Shown: in pieces, positions 10,350-19,376 of the stretch
Numbering within the stretch: position 1 is the first letter of the stretch
Layout: every line of letters begins with the position of its first letter
Source of the DNA: Pantoea rodasii
GTDB lineage: Bacteria > Pseudomonadota > Gammaproteobacteria > Enterobacterales > Enterobacteriaceae
Assembly (NCBI RefSeq): GCF_002095465.1
Contig: NZ_MLFP01000001.1
Span: 62,001-126,000, forward strand
Direction of reading: 5' to 3'
DNA length: 64,000 nt
Notes under the pieces: model-generated
Seen by the model: only the letters and a program-made list of their open reading frames with translations
Database searches by the model: none
Told to the model about the DNA's origin: nothing
Position numbers and translations under genes: made by a program

Positions 10350-10766
10350 TCAACAATCATCGGGATTGGCGCAACTGCCTTTGTTAATTGATTGCAACAT
10401 CAGGGCCTGATTTCGCACCAGATTCACCCCTTGGGCACCTACTGAGAGCGCCGCCATACTGCCCTGGCTGCTGAGGAAATAGCTGCGGCTGGCCTCCATC
10501 CAACTATCGCGGTACGCCAGCCACGCGCGCTGGGCGGCACGCAATTTGTCTTTAGATTCACCGGTTAATCTTTTCATCACCTGGTTGTACTGCGCATTCA
10601 TCTCTTTATCCCAGGCCTTATTGGCGCTGCCGTAGCATTGTGACATGCCCGCGGTGCTGGATTCCTTATCCAGGCACTGCTGCAACTGCTGGTCGATTGG
10701 ATGCGTCTGCGCCATGGCGAGACTACTGGCGAACAGACAGGCAACCGGGAGCCACTTTTTCATCAT
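10350..10766 (-). CDS. Secreted LprI-like (DUF1311) protein
   Basis: The 138-residue protein has a signal peptide (to about residue 19, cleaving after SLAMA). A cysteine-containing LprI N-terminal-type domain follows, with C(31)...QCYGSANKAWDKEMNAQYNQ and AQRAWLAYRDSW. This domain occurs in mycobacterial lysozyme inhibitor LprI and in enterobacterial YecT-like proteins, and the mature protein should be periplasmic. Four cysteines, two near the C-terminus (GSCANPDDC), suggest disulfides. Whether this protein binds lysozyme is unknown. It is divergent from the chemotaxis receptor gene next door. Confidence 0.75.
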   Translation of the reverse strand: MMKKWLPVACLFASSLAMAQTHPIDQQLQQCLDKESSTAGMSQCYGSANKAWDKEMNAQYNQVMKRLTGESKDKLRAAQRAWLAYRDSWMEASRSYFLSSQGSMAALSVGAQGVNLVRNQALMLQSINKGSCANPDDC

Positions 10767-10933
10767 TTCATTCCTTCATTTTTGCGCAGCGGACTTCAGA
10801 AAAGCTGAAGGGTAAGCGAACGTCGGCAGATTGACCATCAACATTGGATAAAGTTTCTGCGATCAGCTGCCGATAATCCTTCCGTTTTAGGGCCAGTGGA
10901 GTTCTGCCTTTTATCACACACACGGGAATGATC

Positions 10934-12502
10934 ATGATCAGACAACTATCAATACGTACTGCTTTACTTGGGTTGTTGGCCATCATGACGGTGATGCTGT
11001 TAGCCGTCAGCGCCATGGGTATTTATGCCATTAATGCTGGAAACCAATCTCTGGACGCGCTGAACCGCATTCAGGGGATTGAGCTGAACAAGTTGTATCA
11101 AAGCCGCTCGGAACTGATGCGTGCTCGCGCCAACGCGGCGCTGGCGGTGCGTAAAATCGAGATTGGTCTGTTGGATGACGGTACTAAAGTCACACAGCAG
11201 GCGCAGGCTGCCGTAGATAGCTCTCACATTTTGTTGAAGGCGTTCGTGGATGCTGGCACGGTCACCGAGCAGGGTAAAAAGCTGGCCGATGCGGTGGTCG
11301 CCACCTATAACGTGTATGACAAAGAGGGCATCACGCCAATGATGGATGCCCTGAAGAAACAGTACACCGATGAATACTATCAGGTGCTGGAAGGCAAACA
11401 GTCGCAGCTGGCGGCGAGCTATTCGAAAGCCGTGAGTGACTTCAGTCAGTATGCCGATCAGGTCTCTGCTTCGCGTCTGCAACAGGCAGCCGATAACGAA
11501 CGCCAGATGAAAGTCATGATTGGCGTGGTGATGGCATTGACGTTACTGCTGATTGTACTGGCCTGGCAGCTGTTGCGCCGCTCGCTGCTGCGTCCTTTGG
11601 ACCACGCGATTGCGCATCTGGAACAGATTGCGGCGGGCGATCTCTCCCAGCCGTTGCCCGAAGCAGGCAAAAATGAAATTGGTCGCCTGAATCAGGCGCT
11701 GTCCGACATGCAGCTGGCGCTACGTGATTCGGTGAGCCAGGTGCGTGAAGCCAGCCTGCAGATTGATGTTGGCAGCCGTGAACTGGCCGCAGGCACGGTG
11801 CATTTATCGCAGCGCACTGAAGAGTCTGCCGCCTCGCTGGAGCAAACTGCCGCCAGCATGGAGCAGCTCACCGCCACCGTTCGTCTTAATGCCAGCAATG
11901 CGCAGCAGGCGAATCAGTTGGCCAGCAATGTGTCGACCAGTGCCGATCGCGGTGCAGAAGTGGTGGGGTACGTAATGGAGAAGATGCAGGAGATTACGCA
12001 AAGCTCTAACCGCATCGGCGACATCCTGAGCGTGATCGACGGTATCGCCTTCCAGACCAACATCCTCGCCCTGAACGCCTCGGTGGAAGCCGCGCGTGCC
12101 GGCGAACAGGGTCGTGGCTTCGCCGTGGTTGCCAACGAAGTCCGTACGCTGGCCGGGCGCAGTGCCACCGCCGCGAAAGAGATCCGCGAGTTGATTGGCG
12201 AATCACAAACGCGCGTCAAAGAGGGTAGCGACATGGCCACGCGTGCCGGTGAAACCATGGATGAGATCTCCAGCGAAGTGATGCGTGTTACTTCATTGAT
12301 GAAAGAGATTTCGATTGCTTCAGAAGAGCAGAGCCGCGGGATTGAGCAGGTGAATCAGGCGGTGACGCAGATGGATGAAGCCGCACAGCAAAACGCCGCG
12401 CTGGTGGAAGAAGCCAGTGCCGCCACCCAGTCACTGGAAGCGCAATCGCAGCAGCTGCAGGAGTCGATGGCGCAGTTCCGTGTGGCGACAAGTGCTATTT
12501 AA
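10934..12502 (+). CDS. Methyl-accepting chemotaxis protein
   Basis: This is a classical transmembrane chemoreceptor. TM1 is at about residues 6-32, followed by a four-helix TarH-type periplasmic sensor domain of about 160 residues. TM2 is at about 193-216, then HAMP (about 217-270) and a long cytoplasmic coiled coil. The signalling hairpin tip contains [20 protein letters not shown] and [20 protein letters not shown]; the usual NAAVEAA is NASVEAA here. No CheR-docking pentapeptide is seen at the end. The ligand is unknown. I prefer the ATG at 10934 (GGGA six bases upstream, 522 residues) to the ATG at 10928. A hairpin AGGCTTG...CAAGCCT follows. Confidence 0.9.
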   Translation: MIRQLSIRTALLGLLAIMTVMLLAVSAMGIYAINAGNQSLDALNRIQGIELNKLYQSRSELMRARANAALAVRKIEIGLLDDGTKVTQQAQAAVDSSHILLKAFVDAGTVTEQGKKLADAVVATYNVYDKEGITPMMDALKKQYTDEYYQVLEGKQSQLAASYSKAVSDFSQYADQVSASRLQQAADNERQMKVMIGVVMALTLLLIVLAWQLLRRSLLRPLDHAIAHLEQIAAGDLSQPLPEAGKNEIGRLNQALSDMQLALRDSVSQVREASLQIDVGSRELAAGTVHLSQRTEESAASLEQTAASMEQLTATVRLNASNAQQANQLASNVSTSADRGAEVVGYVMEKMQEITQSSNRIGDILSVIDGIAFQTNILALNASVEAARAGEQGRGFAVVANEVRTLAGRSATAAKEIRELIGESQTRVKEGSDMATRAGETMDEISSEVMRVTSLMKEISIASEEQSRGIEQVNQAVTQMDEAAQQNAALVEEASAATQSLEAQSQQLQESMAQFRVATSAI

Positions 12503-12532
12503 ATCATTGGTTTATGATTGTTTGGTTATGTG

Positions 12533-12553
12533 AGGCTTGATGGTGCAAGCCTT
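12533..12553 (+). terminator. Hairpin after the chemoreceptor gene
   Basis: The stem AGGCTTG/CAAGCCT has a six-base loop and lies 31 bases past the stop. The following TACTTTAC is only weakly T-rich, so termination here is plausible but not certain. Confidence 0.45.
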
Positions 12554-12675
12554 ACTTTACGACAGAAAGCTTTCTAAATTATTTTGAAGGCGGTTATTTT
12601 CATTGACCACCACACTTAATATTCCCGCCCTTTACGGGTGATTCCTCTGCGTCGGAGCGGGTTTATCCGTGCGGT

Positions 12676-13005
12676 CTAGACCGTCAAGAAATCATCAAGG
12701 CCTTTGGCTTCAATATGTCTCAGTGCAAGCGCAACAATCCCTTTAGGTATTGTTGCGCCTCGCTCCCATTTTTGGAGGCAAGTCGTTGAAACTTCAATAC
12801 GTTCCGCAAACTGGCTTTGGCTCAATTTTTCGCGTGCACGCATTGCCTTGATGCGCTCGCCAGTGATTGAGTCTTTCATCGCCTCTAACTTGGCTTCGGC
12901 AAAGATGGCGTCAGCCTCTTGCATCATATCTGCTGAGATGAGACCTGCTCTGAACTGGCGTTTCATCATTGCGTGCATTTTCAGTACGCGCCTATTAATC
13001 CTCAT
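12676..13005 (-). CDS. Xre/NadS-family antitoxin with helix-turn-helix
   Basis: The 109-residue product has a C-terminal Xre-type helix-turn-helix at about residues 48-105. Within it are RAREKLSQSQFAERIEVSTT and LQKWERGATIPKGIVALALR; the latter is typical of HigA/NadS antitoxins that recognise DNA after the W-E-R-G turn. The N-terminus is charged and helical and probably binds the toxin. Its ATG overlaps the toxin stop (ATGA) once the toxin frame is corrected, giving the toxin-first order usual for higBA-type modules. It likely represses the shared promoter at 13442-13470. Confidence 0.85.
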   Translation of the reverse strand: MRINRRVLKMHAMMKRQFRAGLISADMMQEADAIFAEAKLEAMKDSITGERIKAMRAREKLSQSQFAERIEVSTTCLQKWERGATIPKGIVALALRHIEAKGLDDFLTV

Positions 13006-13411
13006 TTTTTTCTCTCCTGATTAATAGAGGGTAGCTCTACATAAATCCGATTTTTCTCTAGCTTTTCGACTTGTTCAGCGGTGTAAGCTTTAGCCGCTTT
13101 AGATATTTGCCTGAACACTTTCAAATCAGAGTCATCTATCTCACGCTTGTTTTTGGGGATCTCTTTTTTTCCCAACCGTCGATAAAATAGAGTTTATCTC
13201 CATGATGAAAAGCAACAATTGTTCTCGCGCTGTCCTCGTCACCTAAACGTTTTTTGAAAACTCCACCGCCCAATGCGGCTTTAGTCGATCCATGTTTGAT
13301 TTCTTCGATAAGCTCGGCTGCAACGGCGCTTAAATCATCATCACTGATTTTCGATTTCTTTCGCTTCTTGTTATAGCTCCACTCGACGAAAATTCTTAAC
13401 TCAATTTCCAT
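13002..13411 (-). CDS. RelE/HigB-like toxin of a type II module (frame error near 13167)
   Basis: As it stands the frame stops at 13136 after 91 residues. The N-terminal part has the RelE-family core AALGGGVFKKRLGDEDSAR followed by TIVAFHHGDKLYFIDGWEKK. Adding one base to the seven-T run at 13164-13170 restores KKEIPKNKREIDDSDLKVFR and about 46 more residues, with a helix-rich C-terminal tail. The restored TGA overlaps the antitoxin ATG, which strongly supports the correction. The family (RelE-like, cytotoxic translational repressor) cleaves mRNA at the ribosome; activity here is inferred. If the frameshift is real, the toxin is probably dead. Confidence 0.8.
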
Positions 13412-13441
13412 TTGATATCGTCCCGGATGTAGTAAAAAAAT

Positions 13442-13470
13442 ACTATAGCCAGGATTATTATAAGATTCAA
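13442..13470 (-). promoter_or_regulatory. Promoter of the toxin-antitoxin module
   Basis: On the minus strand there is TTGAAT, a 17-base spacer and TATAGT, a good sigma-70 match. The -10 hexamer is about 30 bases ahead of the toxin ATG at 13411. The AT-rich bases between are a plausible operator for the antitoxin. Confidence 0.6.
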
Positions 13471-13479
13471 TGCTACAGG

Positions 13480-13552
13480 CAGCAAAACGCCGTACTGGCC
13501 GAAGAAGTCAGTGCCCTCGCGTAGTGTTTGGAAGCTCAGCTGCCTTGCGCAA
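13480..13552 (+). pseudogene. Degenerate remnant of a chemoreceptor C-terminus
   Basis: In the frame starting at 13482 the DNA reads QQNAVLAEEVSALA, a stop, then CLEAQLPCA. The neighbouring receptor has [20 protein letters not shown] at the equivalent place, and the nucleotides at 13481-13545 align well with 12387-12450. No start, sensor domain or signalling tip precedes it; the toxin-antitoxin module lies directly upstream. I infer that a second, tandem chemoreceptor gene was lost when the module arrived or through later deletion. Confidence 0.6.
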
Positions 13553-13590
13553 TAGAGGGACTACACTAGCCGCCAGTGCATCTACGCCAC

Positions 13591-13621
13591 AAAAAAGCCC
13601 GCTCACAATGAGCAGGCTTTT
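13591..13621 (-). terminator. Intrinsic terminator of fbp
   Basis: On the minus strand there is a GCCTGCTCATTGTGAGCGGGC-like hairpin (one G-T pair) followed by TTTTTT, 20 bases beyond the fbp stop. Confidence 0.85.
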
Positions 13622-13640
13622 CACATCCAATTACATCAGA

Positions 13641-14645
13641 TTACGAGTGGCTGTCTGGGTATTCACGGATAAAGCGCTCGACGTCATTGACCATCGCATC
13701 GTTGCCGCAGAAGAACGGGCAGCGCTGGTGCAAAGTTTCCGGCTGGATATCGAGAATGCGGTCTGCGCCATCGCTGGCTTTACCACCGGCCTGTTCCGCC
13801 AGGAACGCCATTGGGTTGCACTCATACAGCAGACGCAGCTTGCCTTTCGGGTGGCTGGCGGTGCTTGGGTAGAGGTAAATACCGCCTTTCAGCAGGTTAC
13901 GGTGGAAATCAGCCACCAGTGAACCGATGTAGCGCGAGGTATACGGGCGCTTGGTGGCGATATCTTCTTCCTGACAGAATTTCAGGTATTTCTTCACGCC
14001 CTGTGGGAAGCGGATGTAGTTACCTTCGTTGATGGAGTAAGTGTAGCCTTTCTCCGGGAAGGTCATGCGTTCGTGGCTCAGGCAGAACACGCCCAGAGAA
14101 GGATCGTAGGTAAACGCATGCACGCCCACGCCGGTGGTGTACACCATCATGGTAGAAGAACCGTAAACCACGTAACCGGCCGCGACCTGCTTGTTGCCCG
14201 GCTGCATAAAGTCAGCTTCGGTGATCGGCGTACCCGGCTCACTGATGCGGTGATAGATAGAGAAAATGGTGCCCACAGAAACGTTCACGTCGATGTTGGA
14301 AGAGCCGTCCAGCGGATCCATCAATACCACGTATTTACCGTCTTCTGAGCCTTCAAAGATAACGAACTCATCTTCTTCTTCGGATGCGATACCCGCAACC
14401 ACACCACGCGCTTTCAGGGCAGCTTTCAGTTTTTCATTCGCGAAGAGATCCAGCTTCATCTGCTGTTCGCCCTGCACGTTTTCCACACCGCTAGCACCGA
14501 GAATATCCACTAAACCCGCTTTGTTAATGTCGCGGTGGATAATCTTAGCTCCGAGCTTAATGGAGGAAATCAGCGCCGTCAGTTCACCTGTGGCGTGTGG
14601 AAAGTCGTGTTGCTTCTCGACGATGAATTCGCCTAACGTTTTCAT
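13641..14645 (-). CDS. fbp: Class I fructose-1,6-bisphosphatase
   Basis: This 334-residue enzyme (E. coli 332) converts fructose 1,6-bisphosphate to fructose 6-phosphate, the committed step of gluconeogenesis. The metal and catalytic site is in [20 protein letters not shown], and an acidic EEEDE stretch precedes it. The ATG at 14645 ([12 protein letters not shown]) is the family start. The open frame continues upstream to 14738, but that extension is not conserved. The gene stands alone, divergent from mpl, with a terminator after it. Residues for AMP allostery at the N-terminus look intact. Confidence 0.97.
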   Translation of the reverse strand: MKTLGEFIVEKQHDFPHATGELTALISSIKLGAKIIHRDINKAGLVDILGASGVENVQGEQQMKLDLFANEKLKAALKARGVVAGIASEEEDEFVIFEGSEDGKYVVLMDPLDGSSNIDVNVSVGTIFSIYHRISEPGTPITEADFMQPGNKQVAAGYVVYGSSTMMVYTTGVGVHAFTYDPSLGVFCLSHERMTFPEKGYTYSINEGNYIRFPQGVKKYLKFCQEEDIATKRPYTSRYIGSLVADFHRNLLKGGIYLYPSTASHPKGKLRLLYECNPMAFLAEQAGGKASDGADRILDIQPETLHQRCPFFCGNDAMVNDVERFIREYPDSHS

Positions 14646-14811
14646 AACACATTCCCTGAATCTACGGTGGAGTGGCAGCAGCTGTAACACGCTACCAACG
14701 TATGAGCGCAGTTTAGCCGATTGAACTTTAAAAACCATAGTCCTAATCCGTTTCTTCCCACTCTGCTCGGGGTTACACTGTGCGCCGAACTTTTGAGTAA
14801 TGGATCTCTAT

Positions 14812-16167
14812 ATGCGCATTCACATCCTTGGGATTTGTGGCACCTTCATGGGCGGACTGGCGATGCTGGCCCGTTCATTGGGGCACGAAGTGACCGGCTC
14901 AGACGCCAATGTCTACCCGCCGATGAGCACCTTGCTGGAGCAGCAAGGTATTGAATTGACTGAAGGTTACGATGCCAGTCAGCTCGATCCGCAGCCGGAT
15001 CTGGTGATCATAGGCAACGCCATGACGCGCGGCAATCCGTGTGTAGAAGCGGTACTGGAACGGAACATTCCGTACCTCTCGGGCCCGCAGTGGCTGCACG
15101 ATTTTGTGCTGCGCGACCGCTGGGTACTTGCCGTGGCCGGAACCCATGGCAAAACCACCACCGCAGGCATGGCAGCGTGGATTCTGGAGGCCTGTGGCCT
15201 GGAACCGGGCTTCATCATTGGTGGTGTGCCAGGAAACTTCGAGGTTTCGGCAAAATTAGGAAAAAGTCCATTCTTCGTGATTGAGGCGGATGAATATGAC
15301 AGCGCGTTCTTCGACAAGCGTTCCAAATTTGTCCATTACTGCCCGCGCACGCTGATCCTCAACAACCTTGAATTCGATCACGCCGATATCTTTGACGATC
15401 TGCGCGCGATCCAAAAGCAGTTCCATCACCTGATTCGCATCGTGCCAGGGCAGGGCAAAATTCTGCTGCCGGAGCACGATAACAATCTCAAGCAAGTGAT
15501 GGCAATGGGCTGCTGGAGTGAGCAGGAAACCGTGGGCGATAACGGCCACTGGCAGGCGAAAAAGCTGACGCCGGATTCATCGCACTGGGAGATCTGGCTG
15601 GATGGCGAGAAAGTCGGTGAGGTGAACTGGGCGCTGGTGGGCGAGCACAACATGCATAATGGCCTGATGGCGATTGCTGCTGCGCGCCACATCGGGGTGA
15701 AACCGGTGGATGCCGGTGAAGCGCTGAGCAGCTTTATCAATGCGCGTCGTCGCCTTGAGCTGCGTGGTGAAGTCAATACCATCAAGGTGTATGACGATTT
15801 TGCCCATCACCCGACGGCTATCCACGCGACGCTGGCCGCGCTGCGCAGCAAAGTCGGCGGCACCGCGCGTATTCTGGCGGTACTGGAGCCACGCTCCAAC
15901 ACCATGAAAATGGGCGTGAGTAAAAACGAGCTGGCACCGTCATTGGGCCGTGCTGATAAAGTGTTCCTGTTCCAGCCGCACCATATTCCATGGCAGGTCT
16001 CTGATGTCGCTGAAGCCTGTATTCAGCCGGCGAAGTGGAGTGCGGATATCGATACGCTGGTGGAGATGGTGGCAAAAGAAGCCCAGCCAGGCGATTCGAT
16101 CCTGGTGATGAGTAACGGCGGGTTTGGTGGCATACATCAGAAACTGCTGGAGAGATTGGGACGTTAA
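14812..16167 (+). CDS. mpl: UDP-N-acetylmuramate:L-alanyl-gamma-D-glutamyl-meso-diaminopimelate ligase
   Basis: This is a 451-residue Mur-ligase family protein that recycles the tripeptide released from peptidoglycan turnover by ligating it to UDP-MurNAc. The ATP loop GTHGKTTTAG is at residues 110-119. Central Mur motifs EADEYDSAFFDKRSKF and NLEFDHADIF and the C-terminal YDDFAHHPTAI are present. The start at ATG 14812 (MRIHILGICGTFMGGLAM) is the family start; the in-frame ATG at 14800 adds four residues with no better ribosome site. It is divergent from fbp, as in E. coli. Confidence 0.97.
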   Translation: MRIHILGICGTFMGGLAMLARSLGHEVTGSDANVYPPMSTLLEQQGIELTEGYDASQLDPQPDLVIIGNAMTRGNPCVEAVLERNIPYLSGPQWLHDFVLRDRWVLAVAGTHGKTTTAGMAAWILEACGLEPGFIIGGVPGNFEVSAKLGKSPFFVIEADEYDSAFFDKRSKFVHYCPRTLILNNLEFDHADIFDDLRAIQKQFHHLIRIVPGQGKILLPEHDNNLKQVMAMGCWSEQETVGDNGHWQAKKLTPDSSHWEIWLDGEKVGEVNWALVGEHNMHNGLMAIAAARHIGVKPVDAGEALSSFINARRRLELRGEVNTIKVYDDFAHHPTAIHATLAALRSKVGGTARILAVLEPRSNTMKMGVSKNELAPSLGRADKVFLFQPHHIPWQVSDVAEACIQPAKWSADIDTLVEMVAKEAQPGDSILVMSNGGFGGIHQKLLERLGR

Positions 16168-16173
16168 TGATGC

Positions 16174-16193
16174 GGTGGCCAGCAATGGCCACC
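16174..16193. repeat. Short palindromic repeat after mpl
   Basis: GGTGGCCAGCAATGGCCACC is a 20-base inverted repeat followed by CTA, the same architecture as 118-137. It begins 7 bases past the mpl stop. Confidence 0.55.
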
Positions 16194-16214
16194 CTATCAA
16201 CCGCGCAATTTCAT

Positions 16215-16289
16215 CGTAGCGGCGCAATTTATTGCACTTCTGACAGCGACTCAGCTGAACGAAGATGCGCGATAAATCACGCCGCTACG
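16215..16289. repeat. 75-base palindromic repeat element (copy A)
   Basis: The element begins CGTAGCGGCGCAATTTATTG and ends with the inverse, ATAAATCACGCCGCTACG, around a variable centre containing CTGACAGCGACTCAGCTG. Copies with the same ends are at 21517-21589 and 26542-26617. It has no coding capacity and lies between the convergent mpl and darP genes. It resembles a REP/MITE-like mobile palindrome. Confidence 0.75.
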
Positions 16290-16304
16290 GTATGTTGCGG
16301 GGTA

Positions 16305-16853
16305 TTACGCTTCAGCCAGCTCGCGTAAATACTGGAAAATCTGACGCGTGGCTTTTGCCGGCTTGTTCGCGGCTTTCTCTTTCTGCGCATTACGGATCAT
16401 GGTGCGCAGTTGCTGACGATCGGCTTGCGGATAGAGGTTAATCACTTCCGCGATAGCATCGTCGCCTTTCTCGATCATACGATCGCGCAGTTGCTCGAGT
16501 TTATGGAACAGCGCAACCTGCTGGTTATGGCGGTTCTTCAGCTTATCCAGTGCCTGACGAATCGGATCTTCATCGCGCGCGCGCAACATCTTACCGATGA
16601 GCTGCAACTGGCGGCGACGGCCTTCCTTCTTAATACGCTGCGCCAGCTCAATGGCGGCACGCAGATCTTCGTCGAGAGGGATCTTGTCGAGGGAATTTTT
16701 CCCCAGATCAACTAACTCGGCGCCGAGGCGTTTCAGCTCTTCGGCGTCGCGTTTAATTTCGCTTTTGCTGACCCAGATAATCTCGTCGTCTTCATCTTCT
16801 TGGTTTTGATTATCCGGCACATCGTCGAGCCAGTCATCGGGCTGCTTGGTCAT
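16305..16853 (-). CDS. darP: Ribosome biogenesis factor DarP (YjgA)
   Basis: The 182-residue, highly charged, helix-rich product matches E. coli YjgA/DarP in length and sequence. It has an acidic start ([20 protein letters not shown]) and contains [20 protein letters not shown]. DarP associates with late 50S subunit precursors and helps maturation of the peptidyl transferase centre. It is divergent from pmbA and convergent with mpl. The start ATG at 16853 has AGGGAG upstream on the minus strand. Confidence 0.95.
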   Translation of the reverse strand: MTKQPDDWLDDVPDNQNQEDEDDEIIWVSKSEIKRDAEELKRLGAELVDLGKNSLDKIPLDEDLRAAIELAQRIKKEGRRRQLQLIGKMLRARDEDPIRQALDKLKNRHNQQVALFHKLEQLRDRMIEKGDDAIAEVINLYPQADRQQLRTMIRNAQKEKAANKPAKATRQIFQYLRELAEA

Positions 16854-16968
16854 CTCTTGGCTCCCTAAAAAAAGAGGCTAATCCTACCAGTTTATCGGGC
16901 GACTGCGAAATTGTTCTCTGAGTCTGATAGACTCAATAAATTCATACTTAAGATTAGACGGCAGGTCG

Positions 16969-18309
16969 ATGAACGTATCTACTCAGGTTGCAGAACAACG
17001 TAAAGTGTTAGAACAGGCTGTCGCGCAGGCGCTGGAACTGGCGAAAGCCAGCACCGATGGTGCAGAAGTGGCGGTGACCAAAACCACCGGCATTGGCGTC
17101 AGCACCCGCTATGGCGAAGTGGAAAACGTCGAATTCAACAGCGATGGTGCACTTGGCATCACCGTCTATCATCAAAACCGCAAAGGCAGTGCCTCTTCAA
17201 CCGATCTCAGCCCGGATGCCATCAAACGCACCGTGCAGGCGGCGATCGACATCGCGCGCTACACCTCGGTCGATCCTTTTGGTGCGCCGGCCGATCCCGA
17301 TCTGCTGGCCTTTGAAGCGCCGGATCTCGATCTTTACCATCCGTGGGAGATCGATGCCGATCGCGCTATCGAACTGGCCGCACAAGCTGAGCAGGCGTCG
17401 CTGCAGGCTGACAAGCGTATTACCAACACTGAAGGCGGCAGCTTCAACAGCCACGTTGGCATCAAAGTATTCGGTAACAGCCACGGCATGCTGCAGAGCT
17501 ACTGCTCCAGTCGCCATTCGCTCTCCAGCTGTGTGATTGCCGAGCAGGATGGCAACATGGAGCGCGATTACGCTTACACCATCGGCCGTTCCATTGACGA
17601 TCTGCAAACACCGGATTGGGTCGGACAAGAGTGCGCCCGTCGTGTGTTGTCACGTTTAGCGCCGCGCAAGCTGCCGACCATGAAAGCGCCGGTGATCTTC
17701 GCGCCAGAAGTAGCGACCGGTCTATTTGGCCATTTGGTTGGCATGATCAGCGGCGGCAGCGTCTACCGCAAAGCGACCTTCCTGTTGGATTCACTCGGCA
17801 AACAGATTCTGCCAGAGTGGCTGACCATTGAAGAGAAGCCGCACCTGTTGAAAGGGCTGGCCTCCACGCCGTTCGACAGCGAAGGCGTGCGCACCGAAGC
17901 GCGTGACATCATCAAAGATGGCGTGCTGCAAAACTGGCTGCTGACCAGCTACTCAGCGCGTAAGCTCGGCCTGCAAAGCACCGGCCACGCTGGCGGCATC
18001 CACAACTGGCGCATTGCCGGCCAGGGCCACAGCTTTGACGATATGCTGAAGCAGATGGGCCGCGGCTTGGTGGTTACTGAAATGATGGGCTCCAGCGTCA
18101 GCGCCATGACCGGTGACTACTCACGCGGTGCCTCAGGTTTCTGGGTTGAGAACGGTGAAATCCAATATCCTGTGAGCGAGATCACAATTGCGGGCAACCT
18201 CAAGGATATGTGGCTCAATATGGTAACGCTCGGTAACGACATTGAAACCCGCAGCAATATACAATGCGGATCGGTGCTGCTGCCGGAGATGAAAATCGCC
18301 GGACAATAA
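16969..18309 (+). CDS. pmbA: Metalloprotease PmbA (TldE)
   Basis: The 446-residue product is the TldE subunit of the TldD/TldE metalloprotease, which trims peptides such as the microcin B17 precursor and degrades CcdA. TldE lacks the zinc site and supports TldD, which is encoded elsewhere. Family stretches include [20 protein letters not shown] and the [20 protein letters not shown] region near the C-terminus. The ATG at 16969 is preceded by a purine-rich GGCAGG. A strong terminator follows, separating it from cybC. Confidence 0.96.
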   Translation: MNVSTQVAEQRKVLEQAVAQALELAKASTDGAEVAVTKTTGIGVSTRYGEVENVEFNSDGALGITVYHQNRKGSASSTDLSPDAIKRTVQAAIDIARYTSVDPFGAPADPDLLAFEAPDLDLYHPWEIDADRAIELAAQAEQASLQADKRITNTEGGSFNSHVGIKVFGNSHGMLQSYCSSRHSLSSCVIAEQDGNMERDYAYTIGRSIDDLQTPDWVGQECARRVLSRLAPRKLPTMKAPVIFAPEVATGLFGHLVGMISGGSVYRKATFLLDSLGKQILPEWLTIEEKPHLLKGLASTPFDSEGVRTEARDIIKDGVLQNWLLTSYSARKLGLQSTGHAGGIHNWRIAGQGHSFDDMLKQMGRGLVVTEMMGSSVSAMTGDYSRGASGFWVENGEIQYPVSEITIAGNLKDMWLNMVTLGNDIETRSNIQCGSVLLPEMKIAGQ

Positions 18310-18324
18310 AGACATCGCTTCACA

Positions 18325-18354
18325 GAAAGCAGCCCACGTGGCTGCTTTTTTTTT
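18325..18354 (+). terminator. Intrinsic terminator of pmbA
   Basis: AAAGCAGCC-CACG-TGGCTGC-like stem followed by nine T residues, 15 bases after the pmbA stop. Confidence 0.9.
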
Positions 18355-18380
18355 GCCCGACAATAATAAAAGGAATATTT

Positions 18381-18767
18381 ATGCGGAAGCATTTGATTGC
18401 AATGTTGTCTCTCTCGCTGTTGTTCTCCTCGGCTAGCGTTTTTGCCGCTGACCTGAAGAATGATATGGATACCTTGAAAGATGGCCTGAGCGTGGTGAAA
18501 AAAACCTCCGATGCTCAGGAAATGCAAACTGCGCTCGGCAAGATGCGCCAGGCGGCGGAGGATGCTAAAAAATCCACGCCGGAAAAACTGGAAGGTCAGC
18601 CTGCCGACAGTGCCCAAATTAAGGATTATCACGCCGGTCTTGATTCCCTGATCGCTCAGATTGATGTTATCGACCAACTGGCGAAAGCCAACAAACTCGA
18701 CGATGCCAAAACGGAAGCGAAGAAGTTGGAAGATATTCGTAACGCCAACCATAAGAAATTCCGCTGA
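18381..18767 (+). CDS. cybC: Soluble cytochrome b562
   Basis: This is a 128-residue periplasmic four-helix haem protein. A 22-residue signal peptide ends SVFAA, and mature numbering starts ADLKNDMDTL. That puts the axial Met at mature position 7 and the axial His in the C-terminal NANHKKFR, as in E. coli CybC. The protein carries a non-covalent haem b; its physiological electron partner is not known. The ATG at 18381 follows AAAGGAATATTT. The open frame extends upstream through the pmbA terminator, but that part is not conserved. An imperfect hairpin GGCCAGCC...GGCTGGCC follows at 18774-18793. Confidence 0.93.
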   Translation: MRKHLIAMLSLSLLFSSASVFAADLKNDMDTLKDGLSVVKKTSDAQEMQTALGKMRQAAEDAKKSTPEKLEGQPADSAQIKDYHAGLDSLIAQIDVIDQLAKANKLDDAKTEAKKLEDIRNANHKKFR

Positions 18768-18852
18768 TAACCCGGCCAGCCCCTTGGCTGGCCTTATCTC
18801 CCGCTCTGTTTCTCCGCTTTCCCCGCTGAAAATCCGTTATAACCCGCATTTT

Positions 18853-18868
18853 TGTGACCTGTTTCGCA
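18853..18868. promoter_or_regulatory. Candidate CRP site upstream of the PRD/DUF4310 cluster
   Basis: TGTGACCTGTTTCGCA fits TGTGA-N6-TCACA with one mismatch. It lies about 153 bases ahead of the first gene of the cluster at 19021, a plausible place for catabolite activation of a sugar-acid operon. Confidence 0.5.
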
Positions 18869-18911
18869 CACTCTGTGCGTACTGCGATCTGGCGCACACG
18901 CGCCCGTGGGA

Positions 18912-18931
18912 TTTCCACTTCGAGGTGGAAA
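18912..18931. promoter_or_regulatory. 20-base palindrome, candidate operator of the downstream cluster
   Basis: TTTCCACTTCGAGGTGGAAA is an almost perfect inverted repeat (one central mismatch pair). It lies between the candidate CRP site and the first gene. No coding role is apparent. The cluster encodes its own MtlR/LicR-type PRD activator, for which such a dyad is a natural binding site; this is inference. Confidence 0.45.
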
Positions 18932-19020
18932 AGATGCGTCTCCACACCCGCCAGCGGAAAGCGTAATTTATTTTTAACGCGAAATATCTGCATTTGTCCG
19001 CTGTAAACAGGAGTAACAAG

Positions 19021-19359
19021 GTGAGGAGTGAAGCTGTCCCGCTGAAACAGAGCACGCCGGAAGCAATACAGGCGCTGGCGGATAACGTGATGACACAGAT
19101 TGCGGCGATCTACGCCGAGCACCACATCGAAGCCAACGCCGTGCAGCAGCAAATGCTGTCCTCGCATGTGCGGGCAATGGCGGCGCGTTCACTCACGGGT
19201 GAAGCCCTGCCGGAAGTCGAAGCTGAGCTGTTTGAAGATATCTCGCCAGAAACCATGGCACTGGCACAGCAGGTGGTGGATCTGTTTGGCAATTTGCCGA
19301 AAGAAGAAGCCTGGCTGTTATCGGTGCACATCGAAGTGGCGAAATCGAACGAAGCATGA
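19021..19359 (+). CDS. Small PRD-domain protein, first gene of the unknown catabolic cluster
   Basis: The 112-residue product is a stand-alone PRD-like protein, recognised from its place and from HHIEANAVQQQMLSSHVRAM and LPKEEAWLLSVHIEVAKSNE. The second piece has the PRD-type hydrophobic stretch around a histidine (LLSVHIEVA). PRDs are normally phosphorylated on His by PTS proteins to tune regulators. No DNA-binding domain is present. The start is GTG 19021, with AGGAG nine bases upstream. I recall this family as the EF_0829-type PRD protein found with the next genes in other bacteria. Confidence 0.75.
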   Translation: MRSEAVPLKQSTPEAIQALADNVMTQIAAIYAEHHIEANAVQQQMLSSHVRAMAARSLTGEALPEVEAELFEDISPETMALAQQVVDLFGNLPKEEAWLLSVHIEVAKSNEA

Positions 19360-19376
19360 ATTGAGAGGAATTGAAC

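Noticed and set aside
13470..13922. A 150-codon plus-strand frame running into the 3' end of fbp
   Set aside because: Only its first part resembles a receptor remnant, and in another frame; the rest is antisense to fbp.
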